The position numbers and the translations under genes are program-made. Source: Photorhabdus namnaonensis (GTDB lineage: Bacteria > Pseudomonadota > Gammaproteobacteria > Enterobacterales > Enterobacteriaceae). Taken from it: a stretch of DNA of 64,000 nucleotides. The DNA is taken from positions 340,306-404,305 of the forward strand of contig NZ_LOIC01000072.1 in the NCBI RefSeq assembly GCF_001684335.1. Reading direction: 5' to 3'. The notes under the pieces are model-generated. The model did not search any database. It was not told the DNA's origin and saw only the letters and a program-made list of their open reading frames with translations. Shown piece by piece: positions 42,261 through 55,793 of the stretch (the stretch's first letter is position 1; each line of letters begins with the position of its first letter).

Positions 42261-43061
42261 ATGGATAATCAGAGCCTAAATTTTAATTCCAACACTATAC
42301 CCAACAATCAAGAGGTATTTATCCCTGGTGGTCAATCCCTCAGTAGCACAGAAGGTATGGAATGGATTAGTCAAGCATGGAGTCTCGTCAAACGTAAATT
42401 GGGTATGTGGATACTACTTAGTATCATTTATTTCATTATCATATCTGGTTTACAGCTTATTCCTTTCCTTGGGATATTTGCAGGGATTTTAGGTTCAGTA
42501 CTGGCCGGAGGCATTATTGCTCTGTGTGAAAAACAGAGAACTACCGGAGAATTTGAATTCGGGCTGTTATTCAGCGGATTTCAGAAAAACTTTGCGTCAC
42601 TACTTGGCGTTGGTGCTTTATCGTTTGGTATTATGATCCTTGGTATCATAGCAATGTTTATTACCGGCGGTAGTGCAGTGATTAATATCTTCTTAGCTAG
42701 TCAATATGGTGAAATTCCTATTGACATATTCCTGGGTGATTTGTCCCCATTATTTCTTAGTTTCTTTATTCTGTTCATCTTCAGCATTATTGCTGCTGCT
42801 TTAACCTGGTTTGCACCAGCGTTAATTGTTCTTCATAATTTGAAATTTGGTGCTGCCGTATCAATGAGCCTGGAGGTAGTGAAGAAGAATTTATTGCCCG
42901 GTTTATTATTCTTTAGTATCTTTGGGTTAATGATGGTACTTTCTATAGTGACTTTAGGCTTGGGCCTTTTAGTCTCTATACCCATATATTTCGCCAGTTA
43001 TTATTCCTCTTACCGTAGCATTTTTATCGGTAAAGAGAAATCATCGACTTTAGTTAATTAA
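42261..43061 (+). CDS. BPSS1780-like multi-pass membrane protein, paralogue 3
   Basis: 266 aa. Shows VFIPGGQSLSSTEGMEWISQ in place of VKWIGQ, then FEFGLLFSGFQKNFASLLGV, ALTWFAPALIVLHNLKFGAA and YYSSYRSIFIGKEKSST. N-terminus MDNQSLNFNSNTIPNNQEV is closest to paralogue 2. It is followed after 80 bp by a strong terminator and serS, so the cassette ends here without a third spacer. Function unknown. Confidence 0.78.
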   Translation: MDNQSLNFNSNTIPNNQEVFIPGGQSLSSTEGMEWISQAWSLVKRKLGMWILLSIIYFIIISGLQLIPFLGIFAGILGSVLAGGIIALCEKQRTTGEFEFGLLFSGFQKNFASLLGVGALSFGIMILGIIAMFITGGSAVINIFLASQYGEIPIDIFLGDLSPLFLSFFILFIFSIIAAALTWFAPALIVLHNLKFGAAVSMSLEVVKKNLLPGLLFFSIFGLMMVLSIVTLGLGLLVSIPIYFASYYSSYRSIFIGKEKSSTLVN

Positions 43062-43140
43062 AAGATAAAGATACATCTATTATTTACTGAATCCAGTAAT
43101 TTTATTTTCAGTAAATTTATAATTAATTAAATAGACAGCA

Positions 43141-43164
43141 AAAAGCGCCAAATCTGGCGCTTTT
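43141..43164. terminator. Bidirectional terminator between paralogue 3 and serS
   Basis: Perfect AAAAGCGCCA-4 nt-TGGCGCTTTT hairpin with T/A runs on both sides, between converging genes. Confidence 0.88.
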
Positions 43165-43178
43165 CATTAATATAATAA

Positions 43179-44495
<1,317 letters not shown>

Positions 44496-44496
44496 T

Positions 44497-44623
44497 TATA
44501 CCCGCTATCTTTCAAGTTGCCTCTTTGTTGGCTGCACTCACTCACCCCGGTCACATAGTTATCTATGCTCCCGGGGATTCGCTCCCTTGCCGTCGCGATG
44601 CATCTTGAAATCCATAGGGTATA
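44497..44623. repeat. ERIC element (copy 3)
   Basis: 127 bp, TATACCCGCTATC to CATAGGGTATA, same orientation as copy 2. It lies between the rarA stop and the serS start, so it may be in the serS leader or the space before its promoter. Confidence 0.93.
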
Positions 44624-44699
44624 GATGATATGAATAAGCCCACACAAGTTGATGGGCCATAAGGTATTTTTACCCGTCAACCTTACCGCAACAATAACG

Positions 44700-46043
44700 T
44701 TAGCGATAGCGTTTTATCGGGCTATTTTGATCCTGTTCAGCAAGCCAGGCGAGTTTATCGCCTATTTTACTTTCTAACCCTCGGTTAGCCGGATGATAAT
44801 AACGGGTTTCCCGCATCTCAGGTGGAAAATAAACTTCACCCGCCGCGTAAGCATTAAGTTCGTCATGAGCATAACGATATTCTTCGCCAAGCCCCATCCC
44901 TTTCATCAATGTTGTCGGCGCATTGCGCAAATGGACGGGAACATCATAATCAGGTTTTTCCTTCGCATCAGCCATCGCTGCTTTAAATGCGGTATAAACC
45001 GCGTTACTTTTCGGCGCACAGGCAAGGTAAACAATAGCTTGAGCAATCGCTCTTTCACCTTCTGCCGGCCCAACACGCGTAAAACAATCCCACGCCGCAG
45101 TGGCTACCTGCATTCCCCGAGGATCGGCATTACCAACATCTTCGGAAGCAATAGCCAATAAGCGGCGGGCAACATATAACGGATCACCACCGGCGGTAAT
45201 GATCCGGGCATACCAATAAAGCGCTGCGTCAGGCGCAGAACCACGTATAGATTTATGCAGAGCCGAAATCAAATCGTAATAACGATCACCTTTATTATCA
45301 AAACGAGCGCTTCGCTCTCCACTGACCTCTTTCAATAGCGCCGGTGTCAAAATCCTCTCTCCCTGAGCATTGGTTTCTGCCATATCCGCCATCATTTCCA
45401 GCAAATTCAATGAATGACGGGCATCGCCGGAAACCAGCTCGGCAATCATGTGACGGGTATTTTCAGGCAAAATGATATTCTGACCGTGATAACCGCGCTC
45501 TTGATCATTCATTGCTTGATCAAGTACCTGCTCAATCTCTTCTGTTGTCAATGACTTAAGCAAATAGACCCGTGCCCGTGAAAGTAATGCGGAATTCAAT
45601 TCAAAAGAGGGGTTTTCTGTTGTCGCACCGATAAAGGTGATCGTGCCATCTTCAATGTGTGGCAGAAAAGCATCCTGTTGGCTTTTGTTAAAACGATGTA
45701 CTTCATCAACAAACAGGATAGTTCTACACCCTGCATTCCGGTTCTGACGCGCCTTTTCAATCGATTCACGTATCTCTTTGATGCCGGAAGCGACCGCAGA
45801 TATCCGTTCAACATCAGCCTGAGCATAATGACCAATAATTTCAGCTAATGTTGTTTTGCCCGTCCCCGGCGGCCCCCATAAAATCATGGAGTGAAGTTGT
45901 CCAGCCCGGATAGCTCTTGGAAGTGGTTTTCCTTCTGCCAGTAAATGCTGCTGGCCGATATATTGCTCTAATGTCATTGGCCGCATACGCGCGGCCAACG
46001 GCTGGAATTCATTTTGTGAAAAATCGAGTGACAGGTTGTTCAC
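44700..46043 (-). CDS. rarA: Replication-associated recombination protein A
   Basis: AAA+ ATPase (MgsA/WRNIP1 group) that acts at stalled replication forks. 447 aa. Walker A GPPGTGKT is at residues 57-64; Walker B is [19 protein letters not shown], then sensor [18 protein letters not shown]. It follows lolA by 7 bp and probably shares its transcript, as in E. coli lolA-rarA-serS. Confidence 0.96.
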   Translation of the reverse strand: MNNLSLDFSQNEFQPLAARMRPMTLEQYIGQQHLLAEGKPLPRAIRAGQLHSMILWGPPGTGKTTLAEIIGHYAQADVERISAVASGIKEIRESIEKARQNRNAGCRTILFVDEVHRFNKSQQDAFLPHIEDGTITFIGATTENPSFELNSALLSRARVYLLKSLTTEEIEQVLDQAMNDQERGYHGQNIILPENTRHMIAELVSGDARHSLNLLEMMADMAETNAQGERILTPALLKEVSGERSARFDNKGDRYYDLISALHKSIRGSAPDAALYWYARIITAGGDPLYVARRLLAIASEDVGNADPRGMQVATAAWDCFTRVGPAEGERAIAQAIVYLACAPKSNAVYTAFKAAMADAKEKPDYDVPVHLRNAPTTLMKGMGLGEEYRYAHDELNAYAAGEVYFPPEMRETRYYHPANRGLESKIGDKLAWLAEQDQNSPIKRYR

Positions 46044-46050
46044 TTAAACC

Positions 46051-46662
46051 TCACTGGCGCTGATCATCCAGCGTAACGCCTTTCGGTAGCGTAAAACTGA
46101 ACTTTGCCACATCCACATGGGTATTTTGCTGCCCTTTTAATTGATAAGCACTCTTTTGTCCATCCTGTTCTATGGCAGAAAATTTTTGGATAGCGCCATC
46201 CGTCGTGACAGTAATCGAGAAGCGTTTCAGATTGCCAGCGACATTATTCGGCGTCAGTTCAAAATCATTCCCTTGCTGGCTAATTTTATATTGGGACCAA
46301 TCTTTAGCATCGTTACGAGTAATTAACATAAACGGCGTATTACCTGTGGCATCTTTCAACCAATTGGCCGTTACCTGCTCAACAAACGGATTATAAAACC
46401 ACAACGTTTTACCATCCGATACCAAGACGCTTTCATCAGGTGATGTCATATGCCAGTTAAATAGGTTTGGACGCTTAACCCACAATTGCCCTTCACCTTC
46501 CTGAATTGTCGCCCCATCATCACTGGTGACTGTCTGAGTAAAGCTGGCATGAAAACTGTTTACTTTACCCAAACGATCCTGCAAATTCTGGCTGGCATCT
46601 GCCCATGCCGCATTGATACTCATGCCAGCCATTAAACAACCAATCAATATCAGCTTTTTCAT
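46051..46662 (-). CDS. lolA: Outer-membrane lipoprotein carrier protein LolA
   Basis: Periplasmic chaperone that takes lipoproteins from LolCDE to LolB. 203 aa. Signal peptide [21 protein letters not shown], cleaved before [10 protein letters not shown]; the mature part starts with [15 protein letters not shown] and has [20 protein letters not shown]. Length matches E. coli LolA. It is between ftsK and rarA. Confidence 0.97.
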   Translation of the reverse strand: MKKLILIGCLMAGMSINAAWADASQNLQDRLGKVNSFHASFTQTVTSDDGATIQEGEGQLWVKRPNLFNWHMTSPDESVLVSDGKTLWFYNPFVEQVTANWLKDATGNTPFMLITRNDAKDWSQYKISQQGNDFELTPNNVAGNLKRFSITVTTDGAIQKFSAIEQDGQKSAYQLKGQQNTHVDVAKFSFTLPKGVTLDDQRQ

Positions 46663-46674
46663 GTAAGAGATACC

Positions 46675-46714
46675 TTTCTCAGCGTTATTACTTCTTTCTC
46701 AACGTTATTACTTC
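46675..46714. repeat. Tandem 20-bp repeat in lolA leader
   Basis: Two head-to-tail copies of TTTCTCAGCGTTATTACTTC (the second has A for G at position 7) just upstream of lolA. Probably a recent slippage or duplication; any role is unknown. Confidence 0.8.
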
Positions 46715-46756
46715 AAGTGATTTATTATCAGAGTCTTCAACGTTCAATATTCACTA

Positions 46757-49700
46757 TCAGCACTCATGTGGCGGCGGGGCCAATACTTCACGATTACCAT
46801 TATGACCAGGAGCACTGACAATCTGTTGCGCCTCCATCTGTTCCACAATACGCGCCGCTCGGTTATAACCAATACGGAATTGACGCTGGACACCAGAAAT
46901 CGAAACTCGGCGTTTTTCCGTCACGAATTGAACCGCTTGATCAAACAGGGCATCCAGCTCTTCATCACTATCAAGACCTAAGCCGCCTTCAGCATCATCA
47001 CCACCACTGAGAATGCTGTCAATATACTCTGGACGACCACGAGCTTTCCAATCACTCACCACTTCATGAACTTCCTGATCCCGAACAAATGCACCATGAA
47101 CACGCACCGGAATCGAGGAGTTTGGCGCCAGATAAAGCATATCCCCCATGCCCAACAGGGATTCAGCACCGCCTTGATCAAGGATGGTGCGGGAATCAAT
47201 TTTGCTGGAAACTGTAAAGGCAATACGCGTCGGAATATTCGCTTTAATCAGACCGGTAATTATATCGACCGATGGACGCTGAGTCGCCAGAACCAGATGG
47301 ATACCGGCAGCACGCGCTTTCTGTGCTAATCGGGCAATCAGCTCTTCAACTTTTTTACCGACAGTCATCATTAAGTCAGCAAATTCATCGACCATGACAA
47401 CGATGTATGGCTCTTTTTTCAGTACTGGATGAGTAATATCCATGCTGTCACCGGGCTTCCAGAATGGGTGAGGGATTGGGCGCCCCATCTCTTCTGCCTG
47501 TTTAACCTTTTCGTTATAACCCGCGAGGTTACGCACCCCTAATGCGGACATCAGTTTATAACGGCGCTCCATTTCACTAACGCACCAGCGCAGTGCATTA
47601 GCAGCATCTTTCATATCGGTAACAACTTCGGTTAGCAGGTGCGGAATACCCTCATAAACCGATAGCTCCAACATTTTCGGATCAATCATAATAAAGCGCA
47701 CATCCTCTGGTTTTGCTTTATAGAGGATGCTGAGGATCATGGCGTTGACGCCAACAGATTTACCCGAACCGGTTGTACCCGCCACCAGCAAGTGCGGCAT
47801 TTTACCTAAATCAGCGACAACCGGCTGACCGCCAATATCTTTACCCAACACAATGGTTAGCGGCGATGGATTATCGCGGAATTTTTCACAATCCAATACC
47901 TCACGCAAATAGACCGTCTGACGTTTTTTATTCGGCAATTCCAAACCAACATAAGGTTTACCCGGAATCACTTCAACAATACGCACAGCGACCGCGGATA
48001 GAGAACGTGCTAAGTCTCTTGATAAATTGGAAATACGTGCTGCTTTAACACCCGGAGCCAAATCCAGTTCAAACCGGGTAATTACCGGACCGGGTGAGAA
48101 ACCCACGACATCAGCTTTAACTCGATAATCACTCAGACGCGCTTCAATCAAACGGGACGTTTGCTCAAGGGCAAACATATCAACGGGTTCTTCTTCTGCT
48201 AAAGGACTGGTTAGCAGTTCGAGCGAAGGCATTGGTGTCGTTGGTTTTGGCAACGGTTGATCGTTACGAACCAAAAACGGATGAAATAAGCTATTTTGCT
48301 GCGCAGTATTGTGTACAGGCGCTGACGCAAAAGCAATTTCTGTGGGCCGTTCTGATTGATTTTTCGGCGCGGGTTGAACAGAAGGCATAAACAGCGGCTC
48401 TGTTGGCTCCTTTTCAACTAAATCTTCAACCGGCGAGAAGTTATTTAAAATCGATAAACTCTCCAGAGCCGAGAGCTCTTTTTTCTCCTGGTGACTTTGC
48501 TCCTGATAACGTTTATGTTGCGACTGCTCAACTGTCTGTTTAACAATCACTGTCGCGGCTTGAGCCCGTTCTTCCACCAAAGGCCGATTTTCCGGCTCAA
48601 ATAGATTCTGTCTTATTTGAGGATGGTGGATTGGAGCCTGTTTTTCTGTATCCGTCGTAATACGATAACGCTCGCGCTGTTGCTCAAGAAACTGCTGACG
48701 CAACAACGCTTCTTGTTGTTTATCAGCCTCAATATCGCCATCCAATCCATCTACTTGCTGTTCTGCCTCCTCTTCACGCTGCTGTTCTGCAAGACGTTGT
48801 GAAGGAACTTTGATGCCATACAATTCACGGCGGGTTGGAATACGGACAGGATTAGGACGAGGCAGTTCTGGCCCGATTCCTTGTTTAACCTGAGAGTTAC
48901 CTGTTATAACCGTTGCGGCGGTTGCTGCTATAACACTTTTTTGCTCTGTATTTTTTGGTTCTGTTTCAGGCATAAAAGTGAAAGCATCACTGCTGTTTTG
49001 GCTATTTCCGACGGATTCAAATGCTGGCGTCCCTTGACGGTTAGATTCAGATATAGGTTCAAAATGGTACTCAGCAGGAATTTCAAATGTGTAACGAACA
49101 GGTTCGTCGTTATTATTCTTTTCACTCTCTTCCACTAATGTCTGAGACTGTTCAATATCATCAGATCTATTGACCAGAATTTCAGGTTCAGCATCAATAT
49201 CAGCCATATTAATGGTAGGAATATCCGTTGGCTGCTCTTGTTCGATTTCTGTTTTCACTGATTCTGGTTCATCCAGTTCAGTTTTTGCTAACTCTGCGGC
49301 TGAAGGTGCTGTAAATAGCACATCATCATGATCAATATCAGCCGCTGTGAATTCAGGTTCTGTTTTATCATAGGCGAGATCTTCCCGCACAATAGCCGTT
49401 TCATCGTATGGCGTATATTCTTGTTCATTACGGCTGCGGTTGGTAATAAATCCTATTGCCCCCAGAATCACTGCCCCTGTTTTTTCAGCAATAGTTAACC
49501 ATGACCAGCCCGTAAATAGCGTAAACCCAATCGCCCAAATACACAGCAAAACTAAAGTCGCGCCCAATTCATTAAACCACGGCAACATTGCGCTGCTAAA
49601 CAGACTGCCAATAATCCCGCCGGAAGCAAAGTAATGGAGATCATCAACGTTCAGTGCCGCTAATCCACATGAAGTTAAGACAATTGCCAATGCTCCAATA

Positions 49701-50047
49701 ACGCGCAAAGCCAGCGCGAAGAAATCGACATATTCTCTGTCATCATGTTGCCTAAAAGCAGTCCAACAACCCAATATCATCACCGGGGGAATGGCATAAG
49801 CTAGAATACCAAACGCGGAAAACAGCGTATCGGCCAACCACGCACCAACCCCTCCTCCCAAATTATGTACCGGCTCGTGCCAAGCAGTCTGAGACCAACT
49901 GGGATCAGAAGGATTAAAACTGACAAGCGCGACCATCAGATAAGCCGCTAGGATGACAATAACAAGCAACACAGCTTCTAACAGCCTGCGTCCACTATTC
50001 AGTCTCTTTAACTTAATATTTTTATCTTCTGTATATTCCTGGCTCAA
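46757..50047 (-). CDS. ftsK: DNA translocase FtsK
   Basis: Septal DNA pump that also activates XerCD at dif. 1096 aa against about 1329 in E. coli. Four to five N-terminal membrane helices (about 23-190) come first, then an acidic, Pro/Gln-rich linker (about 215-600) that is shorter than in E. coli. The RecA-like motor has Walker [13 protein letters not shown] and Walker [13 protein letters not shown]. The C-terminal winged-helix gamma domain [20 protein letters not shown] recognises KOPS. Next to lrp and lolA as usual. Confidence 0.97.
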   Translation of the reverse strand: MSQEYTEDKNIKLKRLNSGRRLLEAVLLVIVILAAYLMVALVSFNPSDPSWSQTAWHEPVHNLGGGVGAWLADTLFSAFGILAYAIPPVMILGCWTAFRQHDDREYVDFFALALRVIGALAIVLTSCGLAALNVDDLHYFASGGIIGSLFSSAMLPWFNELGATLVLLCIWAIGFTLFTGWSWLTIAEKTGAVILGAIGFITNRSRNEQEYTPYDETAIVREDLAYDKTEPEFTAADIDHDDVLFTAPSAAELAKTELDEPESVKTEIEQEQPTDIPTINMADIDAEPEILVNRSDDIEQSQTLVEESEKNNNDEPVRYTFEIPAEYHFEPISESNRQGTPAFESVGNSQNSSDAFTFMPETEPKNTEQKSVIAATAATVITGNSQVKQGIGPELPRPNPVRIPTRRELYGIKVPSQRLAEQQREEEAEQQVDGLDGDIEADKQQEALLRQQFLEQQRERYRITTDTEKQAPIHHPQIRQNLFEPENRPLVEERAQAATVIVKQTVEQSQHKRYQEQSHQEKKELSALESLSILNNFSPVEDLVEKEPTEPLFMPSVQPAPKNQSERPTEIAFASAPVHNTAQQNSLFHPFLVRNDQPLPKPTTPMPSLELLTSPLAEEEPVDMFALEQTSRLIEARLSDYRVKADVVGFSPGPVITRFELDLAPGVKAARISNLSRDLARSLSAVAVRIVEVIPGKPYVGLELPNKKRQTVYLREVLDCEKFRDNPSPLTIVLGKDIGGQPVVADLGKMPHLLVAGTTGSGKSVGVNAMILSILYKAKPEDVRFIMIDPKMLELSVYEGIPHLLTEVVTDMKDAANALRWCVSEMERRYKLMSALGVRNLAGYNEKVKQAEEMGRPIPHPFWKPGDSMDITHPVLKKEPYIVVMVDEFADLMMTVGKKVEELIARLAQKARAAGIHLVLATQRPSVDIITGLIKANIPTRIAFTVSSKIDSRTILDQGGAESLLGMGDMLYLAPNSSIPVRVHGAFVRDQEVHEVVSDWKARGRPEYIDSILSGGDDAEGGLGLDSDEELDALFDQAVQFVTEKRRVSISGVQRQFRIGYNRAARIVEQMEAQQIVSAPGHNGNREVLAPPPHEC

Positions 50048-50177
50048 GAAAGGCTCTCCAGGTTTCCTGTTGATTTAACGGAACAACGCCGAGATAGCTC
50101 AGCGTTGAAACTGTATGCATAAACAGGAGTGTACCTAAGTTTTTCCAGTTTTGCACCTGTACATTTTTGGTAAGATT

Positions 50178-50672
50178 TTAGCGCGTCTTAATGACCAGAC
50201 GGTTGCTTTGCTTAACTTCTTCCATTACAACATATGTGCGGGTGTCATTAACACCTGGCAAACGCAATAAAGTTTCGCCCAGCAACTTACGGTAAGCTGA
50301 CATGTCTGGTACGCGGGTTTTTAACAGATAGTCGAAATCACCGGAAACCAAGTGACATTCTTGAATCTCTTCCAATTTTTGTACCGCAGCATTGAATTGT
50401 TCAAAAACATCTGGAGCACCACGGTTTAAAGTAATTTCAACAAATACCAGCAAAGATGCATCCAAATAGTGAGGATTCAGCAATGCCGTGTATCCAGTAA
50501 TAAACCCTTGACGTTCCAGACGACGAACACGCTCCAGACACGGGGTTGGAGACAAACCTACCCGTTTGGACAGTTCTACGTTAGAAATTCGCCCATCTTT
50601 TTGTAGCTCATTTAGGATATTACGATCTATGCGATCAAGATCTTTTCCCGGACGTTTTTTATTATCTATCAT
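50178..50672 (-). CDS. lrp: Leucine-responsive regulatory protein
   Basis: Global feast/famine regulator. 164 aa: helix-turn-helix (NELQKDGRISNVELSKRVGL, then SPTPCLERVRRLERQG) and a C-terminal RAM/AsnC ligand domain (VSGDFDYLLKTRVPD). Nearly identical to E. coli Lrp. In this kind of bacteria Lrp controls symbiosis and virulence traits, by established knowledge of the genus group. Divergent from trxB. Confidence 0.98.
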   Translation of the reverse strand: MIDNKKRPGKDLDRIDRNILNELQKDGRISNVELSKRVGLSPTPCLERVRRLERQGFITGYTALLNPHYLDASLLVFVEITLNRGAPDVFEQFNAAVQKLEEIQECHLVSGDFDYLLKTRVPDMSAYRKLLGETLLRLPGVNDTRTYVVMEEVKQSNRLVIKTR

Positions 50673-52132
<1,460 letters not shown>

Positions 52133-52146
52133 ACTCTTTTTCTTTC

Positions 52147-52172
52147 AAGGCGCTATTTCGGTAGCGCCTTTT
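52147..52172 (+). terminator. Rho-independent terminator of trxB
   Basis: AAGGCGCTA-loop-TAGCGCCTTTT: 9-bp GC-rich stem directly followed by TTTT. Confidence 0.88.
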
Positions 52173-52266
52173 AACATGTAACATATCGGCAGGATGCTGA
52201 TACATAGGATATGTCCAGCCTTTTGGTACACCATTACCCTCACCTGCTAGATTAGAATTTTTTTCT

Positions 52267-54036
52267 ATGGACAAAACAAGACAGTACGAATTGGTTCGCT
52301 GGCTGAAACAGCAAAGCGCCCCGGCCCAACGTTGGCTCCGCCTGTCCATGTTACTCGGCTTAATCAGTGGATTGTTGATTATCACTCAAGCCTGGTTACT
52401 TGCCTCAATTCTGCAAGCTTTAATCATGGATAACCTTCCACGCGAGCACATCTCGAATGAATTTTGGTTGTTAGCAGCCACCTTTGCTCTACGGGCAATC
52501 ATCAGCGCTATTCGGGAACGGATCGGTTTTATCTGTGGCAAGGTCGTACGTCAGAAAATCCGCGCTATGGTATTGGATAAGCTGGAACAACTTGGCCCGG
52601 CGTGGGTTAAAGGCAAACCTGCCGGTAGCTGGGCGACCATTATCCTTGAGCAGATAGAAGATATGCAGGATTATTACTCCCGCTATCTGCCGCAGATGTC
52701 TCTTGCCGTCATGATCCCTATTCTTATCCTGATCACCCTATTCCCTGTTAACTGGGCTGCCGGGCTAATTTTATTCGCGACGGCTCCGCTAATTCCCCTG
52801 TTTATGGCACTGGTCGGTTTAGGCGCCGCAGACGCTAATCGGCGTAATTTTGTCGCACTAGGCCGGTTAAGCGGTAATTTCTTGGATCGGCTACGCGGGC
52901 TGGAAACGCTGCGCCTGTTTTATCGCGGCAATGCAGAAACACAACAAATCAGCGAATCCACCGAAAACTTCCGTCGCAGGACGATGGAAGTACTGAGATT
53001 AGCATTCCTTTCTTCCGCGGTGCTGGAATTTTTTGCTGCCATTTCTATTGCCATTGTCGCTGTCTATTTCGGTTTCTCCTATCTGGGGGAACTTAATTTT
53101 GGCAGTTACGGGATGGGCATTACCCTGTTTGCCGGTTTTCTGGTGTTAACCCTCGCGCCGGAATTTTTCCAACCATTGCGCGATCTGGGCACTTACTATC
53201 ACGCCAAAGCACAGGCGGTCGGCGCCGCAGAAGCATTAGTGACTTTATTGAGCAGTGATGGCGAACATGAACCTACCGGTGGTGATAATACACTAAATCC
53301 TCAAGATTCATTGACCATCATTGCTAATAATCTGGAAATTCTGGCCCATGATGGCAACCGGCTCGCTGGCCCGTTGAATTTTACTATAGAGAAAAATCAG
53401 CGGGCGGCATTAGTTGGCCCAAGCGGAGCAGGTAAAAGCTCCCTCTTGAATTTACTGTTAGGGTTCCTGCCCTATCGTGGCTCAATACAAATTAATGGCG
53501 CTGAGCTGCGTGAGTTGGATCTACAGAGATGGCGTAACCAACTGAGTTGGGTTGGACAAAATCCACATCTGCCTGAACAGACTTTGCTTGATAATATTCG
53601 TCTGAACCAACCTAATGCCAATCAACAACAAATCCATCAGGTTATGGAGCAAGCATACGTTACCGAATTCATTCATGATTTACCCGATGGGCTGAATACT
53701 ATCATCGGTGATAATGCAGCACGATTATCCGTTGGTCAGGCCCAACGTATCGCTGTTGCCCGTGCTCTATTAAAACCCTGCCAATTATTATTACTGGATG
53801 AGCCTGCCGCCAGTCTGGATGCGCATAGCGAACAACGGGTTATGGAAACACTCAATCAGGCATCTCATCATCAGACGACCCTGTTAGTTACCCACCAATT
53901 GGAAGAAACACTGGAATATGATCAGATTTGGGTCATGGAAAAGGGGTTAATCATTGAACAGGGAGATTACCAGACGCTAAGTCAATCTCAAGGGGTGTTC
54001 ACCCGTCTGTTATCCCATCGAAGTGAGGAGCTGTAG
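52267..54036 (+). CDS. cydD: Cysteine/glutathione ABC exporter subunit CydD
   Basis: Half of the CydDC transporter that moves thiols (and haem) to support cytochrome bd assembly. 589 aa. Six helices come first, then an ATPase domain with Walker A GPSGAGKSSLL (about 378-388), the divergent signature LSVGQAQRIAVARALL, and Walker B LLLLDEPAASLD. The stop is 2 bp before the cydC start. Confidence 0.95.
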   Translation: MDKTRQYELVRWLKQQSAPAQRWLRLSMLLGLISGLLIITQAWLLASILQALIMDNLPREHISNEFWLLAATFALRAIISAIRERIGFICGKVVRQKIRAMVLDKLEQLGPAWVKGKPAGSWATIILEQIEDMQDYYSRYLPQMSLAVMIPILILITLFPVNWAAGLILFATAPLIPLFMALVGLGAADANRRNFVALGRLSGNFLDRLRGLETLRLFYRGNAETQQISESTENFRRRTMEVLRLAFLSSAVLEFFAAISIAIVAVYFGFSYLGELNFGSYGMGITLFAGFLVLTLAPEFFQPLRDLGTYYHAKAQAVGAAEALVTLLSSDGEHEPTGGDNTLNPQDSLTIIANNLEILAHDGNRLAGPLNFTIEKNQRAALVGPSGAGKSSLLNLLLGFLPYRGSIQINGAELRELDLQRWRNQLSWVGQNPHLPEQTLLDNIRLNQPNANQQQIHQVMEQAYVTEFIHDLPDGLNTIIGDNAARLSVGQAQRIAVARALLKPCQLLLLDEPAASLDAHSEQRVMETLNQASHHQTTLLVTHQLEETLEYDQIWVMEKGLIIEQGDYQTLSQSQGVFTRLLSHRSEEL

Positions 54037-54038
54037 TT

Positions 54039-55787
54039 ATGCGGGTATTGCTTCCTTTTCTAGCGCTCTATCGCCGTCATTGGTTTCTTATCAGTTTAGG
54101 TATGGTTCTGGCCATTGTTACGCTGCTCGCCAGTATCAGTTTACTGACCCTCTCTGGCTGGTTCCTTGCAGGCGCAGCACTAGCAGGTTTTGCCGGTTAT
54201 ACATTCAACTATATGCTACCGGCCGCAGGTGTCCGTGGCTCTGCCATTCTTCGAACTGCCGGGCGCTATGCTGAACGGTTGGTTAGCCATGACGCCACTT
54301 TTCGGGTATTGGCACATTTACGAGTTTTTGCCTTTCAGAAAATTTTGCCGCTTTCGCCAGGAGGAATGGCTCGTTTTCGTCAGGGCGAATTATTAAACCG
54401 GTTAGTCGCTGACGTTGAAACATTGGATCACCTCTATTTACGGGTGATTTCACCGATATTATCAGCTTTTATCGTTATTATAGTTCTCACTTTCGGTCTT
54501 AGTTTTCTGGATCTTACATTAGCCTATACTCTTGGCGGTATTATGCTGGCGCTGTTGATCCTGCTGCCATTGGTATTCTATAACGCAGGTAAATCCGTCG
54601 GCCGCGATCTAACTATTCTGCGTGGTCAATACCGCGCCCAACTCACAGCGGCGTTACAAGGGCAGGCTGAATTGATGGTATTTGGTGCTGTTGGTCGTTT
54701 CCGTAAGTCAATGGCTGATATTGAGTCACGTTGGTTAAGACGTCAACAACAGCAAGCCAATCTGACCGGTTTGTCACAGGCAATCATGATTTTCGCCACC
54801 GGTATGACTGTCACATTGATCTTATGGCTGGCAGCTAACGGCGTGGGAGGCAACAACCAACCAGGGGCATTAATCGCACTGTTTGTCTTCTGTTCTCTTG
54901 CCGCGTTTGAAAGCTTGGGGCCTGTCACGGCCGCATTCCAACATCTAGGGCAAGTCATTACCTCTGCAACCCATGTTTCTCAATTGATGCAACAAGAACC
55001 GGAAGTCACATTTCCTACATCAGGGCCGGAAAGTTCAGCACAAGCCAATATTGATATCAAAAATATCAGTTTCACCTATCCTGATCAGCCAATAGCCGTC
55101 CTGAAAAATGTTTCTCTCTCCCTGAAAGCGGGAGAACATATCGCGCTGTTAGGCAAAACCGGTTGTGGTAAATCCACCTTGCTACAAGTAATGACCCGAG
55201 CCTGGGATATTGATTCAGGCACAATCTGTCTGAATCAATATCCCATTACTGATTATGACGAATCCACTCTGCGCAGTATGATATCGGTTGTTCCACAACG
55301 TGTGCATGTGTTCAGTCATACTTTGCGCCAAAATTTATTACTGGCAAAACCAAACGCAGCCGATAATGAACTGGAAACTGTGCTGAAACAGGTAGGTTTA
55401 AACAATCTACTGGAGACCGACGAGGGGCTAAACTGCTGGATGGGCGAAGGTGGTCGTCAGTTGTCTGGTGGTGAACAACGCCGCTTGGGAATTGCCAGAG
55501 CGTTATTACACTCGGCGCCGCTGATGTTGCTGGATGAACCTACTGAAGGGCTGGATGCGGACACTGAACAGCAAATTCTGTCTCTACTGCGTCAACATTG
55601 TCAGCATAAGTCGTTGATTATCGTCACCCACCGTCTGTACGGACTTGATCATATGGATCGTATTTACGTCATGGATGGCGGTACCATCATTGAACAAGGG
55701 CAACATGATGAATTACTGACCCAGCAAGGTCGCTATTATCAATTTCATCAACGGCAACATCAGATTCGTCTTGAACCGGAGCAGTAA
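54039..55787 (+). CDS. cydC: Cysteine/glutathione ABC exporter subunit CydC
   Basis: 582 aa partner of CydD. Six membrane helices, then Walker A GKTGCGKSTLLQ, signature LSGGEQRRLGIARALL and Walker B LMLLDEPTEGLD. It is 2 bp after cydD and 6 bp before aat, so the three genes are one transcript as in E. coli. Confidence 0.96.
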   Translation: MRVLLPFLALYRRHWFLISLGMVLAIVTLLASISLLTLSGWFLAGAALAGFAGYTFNYMLPAAGVRGSAILRTAGRYAERLVSHDATFRVLAHLRVFAFQKILPLSPGGMARFRQGELLNRLVADVETLDHLYLRVISPILSAFIVIIVLTFGLSFLDLTLAYTLGGIMLALLILLPLVFYNAGKSVGRDLTILRGQYRAQLTAALQGQAELMVFGAVGRFRKSMADIESRWLRRQQQQANLTGLSQAIMIFATGMTVTLILWLAANGVGGNNQPGALIALFVFCSLAAFESLGPVTAAFQHLGQVITSATHVSQLMQQEPEVTFPTSGPESSAQANIDIKNISFTYPDQPIAVLKNVSLSLKAGEHIALLGKTGCGKSTLLQVMTRAWDIDSGTICLNQYPITDYDESTLRSMISVVPQRVHVFSHTLRQNLLLAKPNAADNELETVLKQVGLNNLLETDEGLNCWMGEGGRQLSGGEQRRLGIARALLHSAPLMLLDEPTEGLDADTEQQILSLLRQHCQHKSLIIVTHRLYGLDHMDRIYVMDGGTIIEQGQHDELLTQQGRYYQFHQRQHQIRLEPEQ

Positions 55788-55793
55788 CACACG

